Positions 1 to 10,463 of a DNA stretch of 64,000 bases are shown here, piece after piece. Under the pieces are notes generated by a model. The model did not search any database, had not been told where the DNA came from, and saw nothing but the letters and a program-made list of their open reading frames with translations. This DNA is from Myxococcales bacterium. Lineage in GTDB: Bacteria; Myxococcota_A; Polyangia; Palsa-1104; JAEUJZ01. Position 1 is the stretch's first letter. Each line of letters begins with the position of its first letter. Where the stretch lies: NCBI GenBank assembly GCA_016794365.1, contig JAEUKB010000021.1, positions 1-64,000 of the forward strand, in the 5' to 3' direction. Made by a program: the position numbers and the translations under genes.

Positions 1-1072
1 ACCTGCGACCACTACGAAACCAACAGTTTGAGCAAAGAGCGTGGGGGCGACCCCCCGCACTTCGTGCCGGGGACTGTCGCCGGAGAGCTTTTTTTCGGGC
101 CGCCTGCGGAACGGAAAAAAGTCTCGCAGGGTAGCGGGGCCCCTCGCGAAATGTACGGGTTTGGGAATGGACGGGGTTTAGTCCGCACCAGAGTCCCGCA
201 ACGCAAGAGTGCTCCCAGCCTACTTCCCGATCAGTCTGGGACGGCAAGGGGGAAGGATTCCTTTTGTGCTCGATGGGAGCGATGTAATCCGTCACAAAGT
301 CTCGGATCGAGCAGTCGTGATCGACATCCAGAATCTGGAAGCGTCCGGGCGGCACGGCGCGCAGGTCCGCTGGCGTAAACGTTGCCGACGGCTTGCGCTT
401 CATCATCTGGTCGAACATCTTGTTCAGGCCACGGTTCATGCGGCCTTCCTTGATGACTTCCTTTTCGTAGCTCTGAAGCTGCTCGGGACTTGACTGCTGG
501 TAACAGACCGCCATCACCAAGTCGGTGATGTACGAAAACTGATCCAGCGGAACGTGGAAGCCGCCCGACTTGTGCGCCAGCTCTTCGTAGAACTTGGTGG
601 CGTGCTTTCGTCCCAGACACTGGACTCCGTAGACGGGAATCTTCATTCCTGACAGCTTGTCGATCTCGGTGCGCCAGTTGATCTTCTTCGGGTTGTCCGC
701 TGGGCCGTGCGGTACATCGTCGCCAATCAGCACCAGACACTTGCGAGTGTGCGGCAGCCAGGACAGGCTCTGCGCTTCGTGGAGCACCAGCTCGTAGCAC
801 TCAGGCAAGTCACCACCGCCGGTGGGGGCGACGTTCTGTACGAACTTGCAGATGGCATCGGCGTTGTCCGATAGATCGAACGCCTTGGTGACGTACGTAG
901 ATCCCGCGTCGCAGTAGTCGCCGTGCGCGATGATGCCGATGCGCATGTTCGGCACGTCCTTCATGAGGCGCGTCACCGTCTCTTTGATCTTACGACGCAC
1001 CTGCGTCAGACACGGATACATACTGCCAGTGGTGTCGAAGCTAAACACCACCTCGATTGCGTAGTCAGCCAT
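1..1072 (-). CDS. VWA-domain protein (DTTGS class), 3' end beyond window
   Basis: Reading leftward from the ATG at 1072 gives MADYAIEVVFSFDTTGSMYP, a von Willebrand factor A domain whose MIDAS motif is the DTTGS variant (residues ~13-17). A later GGGDLPE segment is the second typical metal-site signature of this class. The domain covers about residues 1-215. The frame has no stop before base 1, so the gene is incomplete at its 3' end. After about residue 265 (below position ~270) the translation becomes Arg/Pro-rich and unlike a folded protein; it may be a linker, or the real reading frame may have changed there. Such proteins are usually intracellular adhesion/scaffold modules; the partner is unknown. 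There is a 197-base gap to the divergent nuclease-like gene. Confidence 0.7.
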   Translation of the reverse strand, partial: MADYAIEVVFSFDTTGSMYPCLTQVRRKIKETVTRLMKDVPNMRIGIIAHGDYCDAGSTYVTKAFDLSDNADAICKFVQNVAPTGGGDLPECYELVLHEAQSLSWLPHTRKCLVLIGDDVPHGPADNPKKINWRTEIDKLSGMKIPVYGVQCLGRKHATKFYEELAHKSGGFHVPLDQFSYITDLVMAVCYQQSSPEQLQSYEKEVIKEGRMNRGLNKMFDQMMKRKPSATFTPADLRAVPPGRFQILDVDHDCSIRDFVTDYIAPIEHKRNPSPLPSQTDREVGWEHSCVAGLWCGLNPVHSQTRTFREGPRYPARLFSVPQAARKKALRRQSPARSAGGRPHALCSNCWFRSGRR

Positions 1073-1269
1073 GGAAGGTTCCCCCTAAAAACTATCGATT
1101 ACTAGACCGCGCCACTTGGTCTTCTGTCAAGGCACCGGGATGCCATGATCCGCTGATCTGCGCGGATGCGTGTGCGACGTACACTCCGACCTGGCTGCCA
1201 AGTCTGCGAAACCACTTGGGAATCGGACCTGTGCAGTCTGTTTGCTGCAAGTCCGGTTATCCTGAAGCG

Positions 1270-2349
1270 ATGCACATCGTGCGGATTCAGCGCGGACCTG
1301 CGCAGTCTGTGTCCTTGCTGCAAGAGCAGCGCTATGAAAAGGACAAGGATCTAGAGCGAGACTTGGCGTCCGCGCCACTACTGCTTCAGCAGATCATGGG
1401 AACGCCGATCTATCAGCTTGCGACCTCGTTTCGCTTGCCGGGGGACGAGCGCGTTGCTGGACTGTACATGGATAGCGAGGGCCGACCGCTCATCTGTGAA
1501 GTGCGGCTGGCGCGTAACCTGGGATCGACGCGCGAGCTGCTTGGACAGCTCCTCGATCATGTCTCTGCACTGTCGCAGTATCGGATCGAAGATCTCAGCG
1601 CGGCGCTCGGTGGCAAGCTAGAGGAATCGCTGCGTCACATCTCACGCGGGGAAGTCGAGCGCTACGCATCGCTGTGGCAGCAAGTCAGCGAAAACCTGCG
1701 CGCCGGTCGAGTCGGAATGGTCCTGGTTCTGGATCGCGCGCCCTCACACCTTCAGCGCATCTGTCGGTATCTGTGTCAGAACGTCAAGATTCAGTTTGTG
1801 CTGCTGACGTTGAAGAGATTTCGCGCAAGTGATGACAGTGACATCGTGGTTCCAACGCTCGTGGCGCAAGCGCAGCAGCAGCAAGCGCAGGCCAACTTGC
1901 TTGAGCTGGCGGTGCAGTTTGCGCAGCAGGGATACGCGGTGGTTCCACTCGATAGCGTCAAGCACAGACCGAACTGGCTGGCGCTGTATCCGCGCGGCTG
2001 GCCAGCCTCTGTTCACTATGAGTTCCTGATTCATACAGATCAGGACTGTCGGATTGGTGTCGAGATCCATCTGGAAGATCGCGATCTTCCGCAGCTTCGA
2101 GAGCTGTCCCGTTATCTGGGCTCTGCGGACATGAAGGACGCGCTCAAGGTTCACTTTGACAGCGCGCGCATTCACTGGGATCCGCTCTATCTGGGCTGTG
2201 GTAGGCTGTCTGTCTTGTTTGATGCAGCGAGCGATCCCGACGGACTGTCCGCTGCAATGTCGGCCCTGATGGAGCTAACCTACGCGCGCATCAATGAACG
2301 ACTTCGCGCGCTCAGCAAGCCCCCGGAAGCGCCACGGAGCGCAGGCTGA
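1270..2349 (+). CDS. PD-(D/E)XK-like nuclease-fold protein, catalytic Lys replaced
   Basis: 359 residues from ATG 1270; the frame is open further upstream, but the earlier translation is Cys/Pro-rich and lacks a domain. Residues ~60-110 carry a pattern typical of the NucS/DUF91-like endonuclease fold: a conserved Asp-containing turn, then strand-E-V-R, then a helix with GQLLDHVSAL. In most members the strand reads EVK; here it is EVR (CEVRLARN), so the catalytic Lys is replaced by Arg and activity is uncertain. The rest is alpha/beta with a Gln-rich helix (QAQQQQAQ). The pathway is unknown. It lies between the VWA gene (divergent) and a SpoIIAA-like gene on the same strand. Family assignment is by pattern only. 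Confidence 0.55.
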   Translation: MHIVRIQRGPAQSVSLLQEQRYEKDKDLERDLASAPLLLQQIMGTPIYQLATSFRLPGDERVAGLYMDSEGRPLICEVRLARNLGSTRELLGQLLDHVSALSQYRIEDLSAALGGKLEESLRHISRGEVERYASLWQQVSENLRAGRVGMVLVLDRAPSHLQRICRYLCQNVKIQFVLLTLKRFRASDDSDIVVPTLVAQAQQQQAQANLLELAVQFAQQGYAVVPLDSVKHRPNWLALYPRGWPASVHYEFLIHTDQDCRIGVEIHLEDRDLPQLRELSRYLGSADMKDALKVHFDSARIHWDPLYLGCGRLSVLFDAASDPDGLSAAMSALMELTYARINERLRALSKPPEAPRSAG

Positions 2350-2435
2350 CAAGACCCCAAAAGGACATCTCAAACAGTACACCTGCCACATGCTGCCAAT
2401 CATCCGTTATGATGAAAGTCCTGCGGGGAGGAATC

Positions 2436-2879
2436 ATGAGTGAGCGTGCCTGGCAGTCCGCTGGTCAGCAGCTCTACTGCGTAGAAGGAGACATTCAGTG
2501 GCTGCGTCTGCGAGGCGTCGTAGAAGAGTCCGAGCTGCGTACCATCACAGAACAGGGACGCGATCTGTGTCTTCGGCTGGGCTACTACATCGTGCTCTGT
2601 GACAGCAGCGTCTCGACCGGAATGTCACCCAGTGCGCGTCGCTACAATGCAGACTTTAACGGTGCCAATCCCGGCCTGCTGGGTCTTTCAATCGTGTACG
2701 GAGCCAGTCAGACCTCGCGTGTCCTTTTGTCGATGCTGCTGCGCGGAATGGCGCTCCTCGCGAAGAATCAGCCGCGCATTCTGTTTGCCAAGGACGAAGC
2801 GGAAGCCGTTGCAATGGCCAATGCAGAGCGACCCCTCTTACAAGCAGAGGCCGCACGGCGCAAACAGAACCGCACCTAA
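2436..2879 (+). CDS. SpoIIAA/STAS-like small protein
   Basis: 147 residues from ATG 2436, chosen over the in-frame ATG 2409 because a GGGAGG ribosome-binding site (about 2425-2431) sits just before it. The alternation of short strands and helices, with a YYIVLCDSS strand and a following SARRYNADF helix, resembles SpoIIAA-like (STAS-fold) proteins common in myxobacteria, which usually act in protein-protein regulation. No catalytic residues are recognisable. It is convergent with the copper monooxygenase gene, with only 2 bases between the two stops. Confidence 0.5.
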   Translation: MSERAWQSAGQQLYCVEGDIQWLRLRGVVEESELRTITEQGRDLCLRLGYYIVLCDSSVSTGMSPSARRYNADFNGANPGLLGLSIVYGASQTSRVLLSMLLRGMALLAKNQPRILFAKDEAEAVAMANAERPLLQAEAARRKQNRT

Positions 2880-2881
2880 CA

Positions 2882-4195
2882 CTACTCTGCACTCAGCAGC
2901 AGATAGTTCAGACACATCTCATCCAGCGTTCCTTCTCCCCACGTTACGTCGCGCGGAGTCTGCTTGACCCCACCCACCACAGGCTGATGTTCAGCGGTGT
3001 TGTTATAGTGACACTCCAGCTTGAACGTATCGCTTCCGCTGGCTTGATAGGGACTTTGGAACATGTAGCCTTGCTGCCAGTGAAAGTCCCAGCGCGGAAT
3101 GTCAATCAGCTTGGCTCCGTTTAGCTCCGTCGAGATCTTTGTCCCAAGCAGGTGCATGTGCGGAGTATGTCCGTACACCGTCAGCTTGCTGCTGGGCAGT
3201 CCAAAGCGCGAAAGCAGAACGCTCAGCGGAAACTCAATGGTCTGCACCGCATCAGCGGCTCCTGCCGGAATCAAGAGCTGCTTGGGTCGCGCAACCGGAA
3301 GAGAGTGAAGCTCCTTTTGCGGCGCTTCATCGGTCAGCTCAAACTGCATCGTGGTGCGATCGGCCTGCCCTTTTCCTTCCAGCATGTTGTAGTGAACCTG
3401 CATCACCAGCAGCGATCCTTTGTGCAGCCGCAGCGCCGTCCCTTGGGGATAGCGGGTGGCCACTCCGCCTGGTGCCCAGCCCAGGATCGTGACCGGCGGT
3501 GACATCGTGCCTGGAGATCCAAAGCAAGTGTAGCCCTGTCCCGTCGGATCTTTGGCTTTGATCGCGGCGGCTTCTGCTTCAGGAATCTCGTACGCGATGA
3601 TGTGATGCACGATGTGATGATTGCCGGGCAGTGCGTCTCCCGCTGTGATGAAGCGATCCGTGGTGAGCTTTGGATCAAACACAAAGCAGTGATAGTCGTC
3701 GTTCTGTGTTCCGTCCGGCAGGTAGTTCCGTCCGGGATCGAGCACCAGATCGGCGCGCGGCGGCGTCACCACAGCCTTGGGCGGCAAGTCCGTCCGGGGC
3801 GGATCGCTCGGATTCCCTTCTGCCATTCCTTCATCGATCCAGCGCAGCAGATCGTCTTTGTCTTGCGTACGCAAGAGCCGTGAGCCATGCAGAGGACGAC
3901 TGTCCTGCGACGGCAGCCACGGCGGCATGGTGCCATTTGCAACCGCCCCACGAATCAGCGGAGCATAGCGCGACACCTCGGCAAACGTACCCAGCGAAAA
4001 GTGTCCAATCCCGCTGTGGCTGTGACAGCTTCCACAGTAGTTGTCCACGATCGGTGCGATGTCGCGGTGATAGGACAGTGGCTGCTTGATCTGGTCGGGC
4101 GCTGATTCCGAACACCCAGCCAAAAGCGATCCAACCAGGGCCAGACCGTAAGCTGTTTCCGCACAGAATGCCTTCAGCCGTTGCGATGAGTTCAT
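2882..4195 (-). CDS. PHM-type copper monooxygenase lipoprotein with heme c motif
   Basis: 437 residues from ATG 4195, preceded by AGGAG. The N-terminus is a lipoprotein signal ending in SLLAGC. Residues ~45-60 contain CGSCH, a CxxCH heme c attachment motif. The remainder matches the type II ascorbate-dependent monooxygenase fold (peptidylglycine hydroxylating family): HHIVHH supplies a first copper site, GHTPHMH gives the HxH of the second site, and the C-terminal GTLDEMC supplies the Met ligand. All key ligands are therefore visible. The substrate is unknown; the likely location is the periplasm or outer surface. It is transcribed divergently from a TetR regulator, and two matching palindromes lie in the shared promoter, so repression by that regulator is likely. 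Confidence 0.8.
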   Translation of the reverse strand: MNSSQRLKAFCAETAYGLALVGSLLAGCSESAPDQIKQPLSYHRDIAPIVDNYCGSCHSHSGIGHFSLGTFAEVSRYAPLIRGAVANGTMPPWLPSQDSRPLHGSRLLRTQDKDDLLRWIDEGMAEGNPSDPPRTDLPPKAVVTPPRADLVLDPGRNYLPDGTQNDDYHCFVFDPKLTTDRFITAGDALPGNHHIVHHIIAYEIPEAEAAAIKAKDPTGQGYTCFGSPGTMSPPVTILGWAPGGVATRYPQGTALRLHKGSLLVMQVHYNMLEGKGQADRTTMQFELTDEAPQKELHSLPVARPKQLLIPAGAADAVQTIEFPLSVLLSRFGLPSSKLTVYGHTPHMHLLGTKISTELNGAKLIDIPRWDFHWQQGYMFQSPYQASGSDTFKLECHYNNTAEHQPVVGGVKQTPRDVTWGEGTLDEMCLNYLLLSAE

Positions 4196-4243
4196 GCGCT
4201 CTCTTGCTCCTTTCCCTTCGTACGTGCGATGGGCTTGCTTCTT

Positions 4244-4295
4244 ATTGAATGAACGATCAATAAGCAAATTGCCAGTCATTGAAGGATCCGTCAAT
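4244..4295. promoter_or_regulatory. Two matched palindromes, probable TetR operators
   Basis: Two copies of ATTGA-N8-TCAAT lie at 4244-4261 and 4278-4295, start to start 34 bp apart, in the divergent promoter between the copper monooxygenase and the TetR gene. They share arm sequence and spacer length but differ in the spacer. The arrangement is that expected for two dimer-binding sites of the adjacent regulator; direct binding is inferred. Confidence 0.65.
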
Positions 4296-4316
4296 AGGCG
4301 CTATGGTGTTTCCGTC

Positions 4317-5051
4317 ATGCCACGTCGGCTCGCCCCAAAAGAAGATGCTCCGCAGACTGCGCCGGTCGCGCGCCGCAAGCGCCGGAGTCCAGAGCAAGCG
4401 ATGACAGAGATCCTTGATGCAGCAGAGCGACTGTTTGCCGCCAAGGGTCCAGATCGGGTCGCAGTGGCCGATGTTGCGCTCGAAGCGGGTGTTAGCTCGG
4501 CGCTGGTGATGCACTACTTTAAGACCTACGCAGAGCTGGTGCGGAGCGTGCTCGGTCGTCGTAACAAGCTGGTGCTTCAGCAGATCAAGCAGCGCATGCT
4601 CAGCCGCGATCTGCACAGCCCGGTGCCGCCATCGGAAGAACTACTGGGCCTGTTTCTGGACGTGGTGTGCGAGCCGATCCACGCGCGGCTGCTTGCTTGG
4701 GCGGCGCTTTCGGGGGAAGGCATTCACCTGCGGATGGTGCAGCAGCAAGGGCTCGCGAAGTTTGTGGACTTTGTGCTGTTGCAGTTTCCTTCCGTGACAG
4801 CGCAGCAGCCCGATGCGCAGGCGCTCAGACAGCGGCTGGAAGAAGGGCTGCTTGTGGCCATCTCGGCGACGCATGGCTATGCAATGGGAAAGTCGGTCTA
4901 TGTTCCCGCGCTGGGACTTGCGACCCCCACGCAGACCGCGCAGGTTCCCGATCCACACCTGGGACAGAGCGCGCAGCGGAGCACTGTCGATGATCGCTTC
5001 CGTCTGGCCCTGGCGACGATGCTGCGTACGTACCTGGCCCCCATTGTGTAG
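4317..5051 (+). CDS. TetR-family transcriptional regulator
   Basis: 244 residues from ATG 4317; the frame is open to 4194, but that extension would run through the palindromic operators and overlap the divergent start. Residues ~25-70 form the TetR HTH: a helix with AMTEILDAAERLFAAKG, then VADVALEAGVSSALVMHYF. The C-terminal domain is helical and ends in an unusual Gln/Pro/Thr-rich loop before the last helix. It probably controls the divergent copper monooxygenase and its own gene through the two ATTGA-N8-TCAAT palindromes. The ligand is unknown. Confidence 0.85.
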   Translation: MPRRLAPKEDAPQTAPVARRKRRSPEQAMTEILDAAERLFAAKGPDRVAVADVALEAGVSSALVMHYFKTYAELVRSVLGRRNKLVLQQIKQRMLSRDLHSPVPPSEELLGLFLDVVCEPIHARLLAWAALSGEGIHLRMVQQQGLAKFVDFVLLQFPSVTAQQPDAQALRQRLEEGLLVAISATHGYAMGKSVYVPALGLATPTQTAQVPDPHLGQSAQRSTVDDRFRLALATMLRTYLAPIV

Positions 5052-5103
5052 AAACGGCAAGTGAAGCGGCGGCAGTACAGAAGCAGCGTCGTTTCCCGCG
5101 TAA

Positions 5104-6114
5104 CTATCCAGACAGCGGCGCAGTACACGCCGACAGTCGCAGCCGCAGCCAGCTTTCATCCAGGTGTTCGCCGATAAAGACCAGCGCGCCTTCGGGGGGA
5201 AGCGCGGCCAACACCTCGGGACTTGGGGTCTGTAGCTCGACGCGATGTCCGGCCAGGTGAACGATCTGATCGCGCAGCGGGAGACCTGGACCGTCGTACA
5301 GCTTCACGAATCCTTTGGCGCGCAGGATCGTTCCCGGTAGCTCGGACAGCAGCACCCGCAGCGGCGGCTCTAGCAGCGGATGCGGAAGCCGAACCGACAC
5401 AGCGGCAAGCTGGCTCGCTCCATGCCGTACCTCCAGTGAGGCCCGCTTGCGACGCGGCTCTTGCCTCGGTTGGAAGGCCCAGCGCAGCACCTCCGCCACC
5501 TCTTGATCGCTCGATCGCAGCGACAGTCCGGCGCGATCGCTCGTCACCGCCAGGTCCGTCAGGAGCCTGTGGGCAGACAGAAGCTCCTCGGCGCTGGCCA
5601 GATCGAGCTTGCTCATCAGCACCCGGTCCGCCAGCTCTAGCTGATGGCGCGCTTCGGCCCGACGCTCGACCGCTTCTGCCACAAACTGAGGATCGACGAC
5701 ACAGACCAACCCACGCAGCGTCAGCCGACTGGCCATGTGTTTCGGGAGCAGCTCATACTGCGTGAGCAGCGCTTGCGGCTCGACCAGCCCGGATGTCTCC
5801 ACCACCAGCACTTCCGCTCCGGCCCGATCGACCAGCTCCAGCGCCGATTCCCACAGCTCGGTGCCACGCACGCAGCAGACACAGCCGTTGGATAGCTCCA
5901 GGATTCCAGTGCCGGGCAGGAGCTTTCCGTCGATTCCGACCTGGCCAAACTCATTGACCACCACGCCGATGCGCGGATGTCCCGGCGAAGCCAGCCAGCG
6001 ATTGAGCAGCGTCGTCTTGCCGCTTCCCAAAAACCCAGTGAGCAGCAGGAGCGGTGTGACTGGCGAAGTACCGGACTCTTCTTCTTGTCCCAAGGCAGGT
6101 GACAGCGCAGACAT
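5104..6114 (-). CDS. CobW/YjiA-family metallochaperone GTPase
   Basis: 336 residues from ATG 6114; the upstream open extension is Ala/Gly/Pro-rich and is the opposite-frame shadow of katG. The Walker A motif GFLGSGKTT is at residues 27-35. The metal-binding GCVCC motif (Cys78, 80, 81) follows in the place typical of the COG0523 family. A C-terminal CobW_C-like domain has the expected LPGTILRAKGFVKL strand. Members deliver zinc, cobalt or iron to target enzymes. It lies 89 bases downstream of katG on the same strand, so it may be co-transcribed and linked to oxidative-stress metal handling. The metal specificity cannot be told from sequence. Confidence 0.85.
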   Translation of the reverse strand: MSALSPALGQEEESGTSPVTPLLLLTGFLGSGKTTLLNRWLASPGHPRIGVVVNEFGQVGIDGKLLPGTGILELSNGCVCCVRGTELWESALELVDRAGAEVLVVETSGLVEPQALLTQYELLPKHMASRLTLRGLVCVVDPQFVAEAVERRAEARHQLELADRVLMSKLDLASAEELLSAHRLLTDLAVTSDRAGLSLRSSDQEVAEVLRWAFQPRQEPRRKRASLEVRHGASQLAAVSVRLPHPLLEPPLRVLLSELPGTILRAKGFVKLYDGPGLPLRDQIVHLAGHRVELQTPSPEVLAALPPEGALVFIGEHLDESWLRLRLSACTAPLSG

Positions 6115-6203
6115 CGGACCGCCACCTATACTCGAAGCGCTGGTTGTTTGGCAAAGCGTCGTGGCGGCCCTCGGCGGGCTCGGCGGGGCGTGGGGAACGG
6201 TCG

Positions 6204-8429
<2,226 letters not shown>

Positions 8430-8468
8430 TCACTGCCGCCTGCACCAAGGATGCCTCTGGGCCCACTG

Positions 8469-8514
8469 ATAGTTCCAAGACATTTTCGTGATAGCAGTAA
8501 TAGAAGATGTCTAT
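8469..8514. promoter_or_regulatory. OxyR-like binding elements between katG and oxyR
   Basis: A perfect ATAG-N7-CTAT element at 8500-8514 matches half of the E. coli OxyR consensus (alternating ATAG and CTAT, 7-base spacers). Two further ATAG tetramers are at 8469 and 8491, exactly 22 bp apart, as expected for successive same-face contacts. The perfect element overlaps the oxyR start codon (ATG at 8507), which would suit autoregulation. Binding is inferred. Confidence 0.5.
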
Positions 8515-9499
8515 CACGCTGCCGACCTCGCATCCGTTTTCGCTTCGACAGCTTCAGTACGCGGTGGCGGTGGCAGAGCTGCTCAGCTTTCGCAAAGCCG
8601 CCGAGCGCTGCTTCGTCTCGCAGCCATCCCTGAGCGCACAGCTTCAGCAGCTAGAAGACACCCTGGGCATCCGTCTGTTTGAGCGCAATCAGCGTCGCGT
8701 GCTGGTGACGACTGCGGGCCGAGAGCTGCTTGCTCGGGCCGAGCGGGTTCTGCGGGAAGCCGACGATCTGCTGGCGGCTGCCAAGCGCGCGGGAGACCCC
8801 CTGACCGGGCTGCTGCGCATTGGCGTCATTCCGACGGTGTCTCCCTATCTGCTGCCGAGCTGTAGCACCGCACTGCGCGCGGCCTATGGACGGCTGACCA
8901 CCGTGTGGGTGGAAGACAAGACGGCGGTGCTGCTGCGCGGGCTGGAGCAAGGCTCGCTCGACGCAGCGCTGCTGGCCCTGACCGCTGACGTTCGGGATGT
9001 GGAGCACGAGACGGTGGCCATCGATCCGTTTGTACTGGCAACCGGCCCCGCAGATCCGCTCGGGGCCCGCGATGCCGAAGTCCGACTGGCCGAGCTGCGA
9101 GATGCACAGGTCTTGCTGCTGGATGACGGTCACTGCTTTCGGGAGCAAGCGCTGGCTTTCTGTGCCACCGCCAAGGCGCGCGAGCTGGAGTTTCGCGCAA
9201 CCAGTCTGCCGACGCTGGCCCAGATGGTTGCGAGTGGAATGGGCGTGACCTTGCTGCCTCATCTTGCGGTCGCGACAGAAGCCGCCCGCGCGCAGCTTCT
9301 GCTTCGGCGGTTTGCCAAGCCTGCGCCGCATCGAACCCTCGCGCTGGTGTGGCGAAAAGGCTCTCCCTTGGCGACGGCGCTGCGGCAAGTGGCGCAGACC
9401 ATTCGTGATGCCTACCCAAGCGACAGCCTGCCGACCGGCCCTCAAGTGGCCAAGCATTCTCAGTCACCTGCCCGAAAGCAGCCCCGCGCCCGCCGCTAG
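8507..9499 (+). CDS. oxyR: OxyR peroxide-sensing LysR-type regulator
   Basis: 330 residues. The N-terminal LysR HTH contains FRKAAERCFVSQPSLSAQ. The regulatory domain carries DDGHCFREQALAFC: Cys210 and Cys219 are nine residues apart, as are the redox Cys199/Cys208 of E. coli OxyR, and GHC is the conserved OxyR signature. The C-terminus has a basic tail beyond the usual length. Divergent from katG; it most likely activates katG on peroxide oxidation and binds the ATAG/CTAT elements around its own start. No strong ribosome-binding site precedes the ATG, only AGAAG. Confidence 0.9.
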   Translation: MSITLPTSHPFSLRQLQYAVAVAELLSFRKAAERCFVSQPSLSAQLQQLEDTLGIRLFERNQRRVLVTTAGRELLARAERVLREADDLLAAAKRAGDPLTGLLRIGVIPTVSPYLLPSCSTALRAAYGRLTTVWVEDKTAVLLRGLEQGSLDAALLALTADVRDVEHETVAIDPFVLATGPADPLGARDAEVRLAELRDAQVLLLDDGHCFREQALAFCATAKARELEFRATSLPTLAQMVASGMGVTLLPHLAVATEAARAQLLLRRFAKPAPHRTLALVWRKGSPLATALRQVAQTIRDAYPSDSLPTGPQVAKHSQSPARKQPRARR

Positions 9500-9578
9500 C
9501 TGGGATGCCCAGCCTTTGCACTTCAATCGGCGGGCGACCGCATGCGATACTCCATTCTACGCTGAGTAGGAGTGTGCT

Positions 9579-10463
9579 GTGTCCGACGAGACCCCTGTGG
9601 CCCCTAAGCTTCCGCCTCTGCCCGGTGTCGATCTGTTTGATGACAGTCCCGTCATCGTGTTTCGCTGGCAAGCTGTGGCTGGCTGGCCAGTGGTGTATGT
9701 CTCAAACAGCGTGCGACGGCTTGGCGTCGAGCCTGTGCAGCTCCTCAGCGGCGAGGTTCCCTACGCGTCCATCGTTCATCCCGATGACATCGCCCGTGTC
9801 GCCCACGAGGTAGCTACCTACAGCGCCGAAGGTCGCGCCAACTTCGAGCAGGACTACCGCTTGGTCCTGCCCGGAGGCCGCACGATCTGGATCTACGACT
9901 ACACCCGCGTGCTGCGCGACCCAAGCGGCAACGTCACCCACTACGACGGCTACATCTTCGACATCACCCAGCGCAAGTCGGTCGAAGCAGCACTGCAAGA
10001 GCGGGTCCGCGAAAGTGAGGCGCAGCAGCAAGCCATTGCCTCCATGTCGTCTCCCATCATCGAGGTCTGGGACGGTGTCCTGACCTTGCCGGTGATTGGG
10101 GTGATGAACTCGCATCGCGCGCAGCTCATGGCGCACCAGCTGCTCGACCGGGTCACCCAGACCCGCAGCAGCGTGGTGGTGCTGGACCTCACCGGCATGG
10201 AGATCGTCGATACCCACACCACCAGTCACCTGCTTCGGATTGTGCAGTCGCTGCGGCTGCTGGGCACACGCTGTGCGCTGTGTGGAATCTCGCCGCATCT
10301 GGCCCAGAGCATCGCGCACCTGAACATCTCGCTCGATGGCGTGCCAACGGTGTCCACCTTGAAGGCCGCCCTGCGGATGTTCATCACGGAAGCAGACGCA
10401 GACGTGCGATCACAGGGCCGTCTGGCGGGATTGTCGCCACAAGCCCAGCGCCGCAAGCCATGA
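9579..10463 (+). CDS. PAS-STAS signalling protein (RsbR-like)
   Basis: 294 residues from GTG 9579, chosen because GAGTAGGAG lies a few bases before it. Residues ~20-135 are a PAS_3-type sensor domain (VYVSNSVRRLG, IVHPDD, DYRLVLPGGRTIWIYDYTRV, YDGYIFDITQRK). A short helix leads into a STAS domain (~150-265) with LPVIGVMNSHRAQ and the VLDLTGMEIVDTHTTSHL region, which has the Thr residues phosphorylated in RsbR/RsbS proteins. It probably relays a small-molecule or redox signal into a partner-switch or stressosome-like system; no partner genes are nearby. Its last 54 bases overlap the opposite-strand YfhO-like gene. Confidence 0.8.
   Translation: MSDETPVAPKLPPLPGVDLFDDSPVIVFRWQAVAGWPVVYVSNSVRRLGVEPVQLLSGEVPYASIVHPDDIARVAHEVATYSAEGRANFEQDYRLVLPGGRTIWIYDYTRVLRDPSGNVTHYDGYIFDITQRKSVEAALQERVRESEAQQQAIASMSSPIIEVWDGVLTLPVIGVMNSHRAQLMAHQLLDRVTQTRSSVVVLDLTGMEIVDTHTTSHLLRIVQSLRLLGTRCALCGISPHLAQSIAHLNISLDGVPTVSTLKAALRMFITEADADVRSQGRLAGLSPQAQRRKP

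Noticed and set aside
81..120. Rho-independent terminator (T-run, GC segment, A-run)
   Set aside because: The T-run comes before and the A-run after the GC segment on both strands, the reverse of a terminator.
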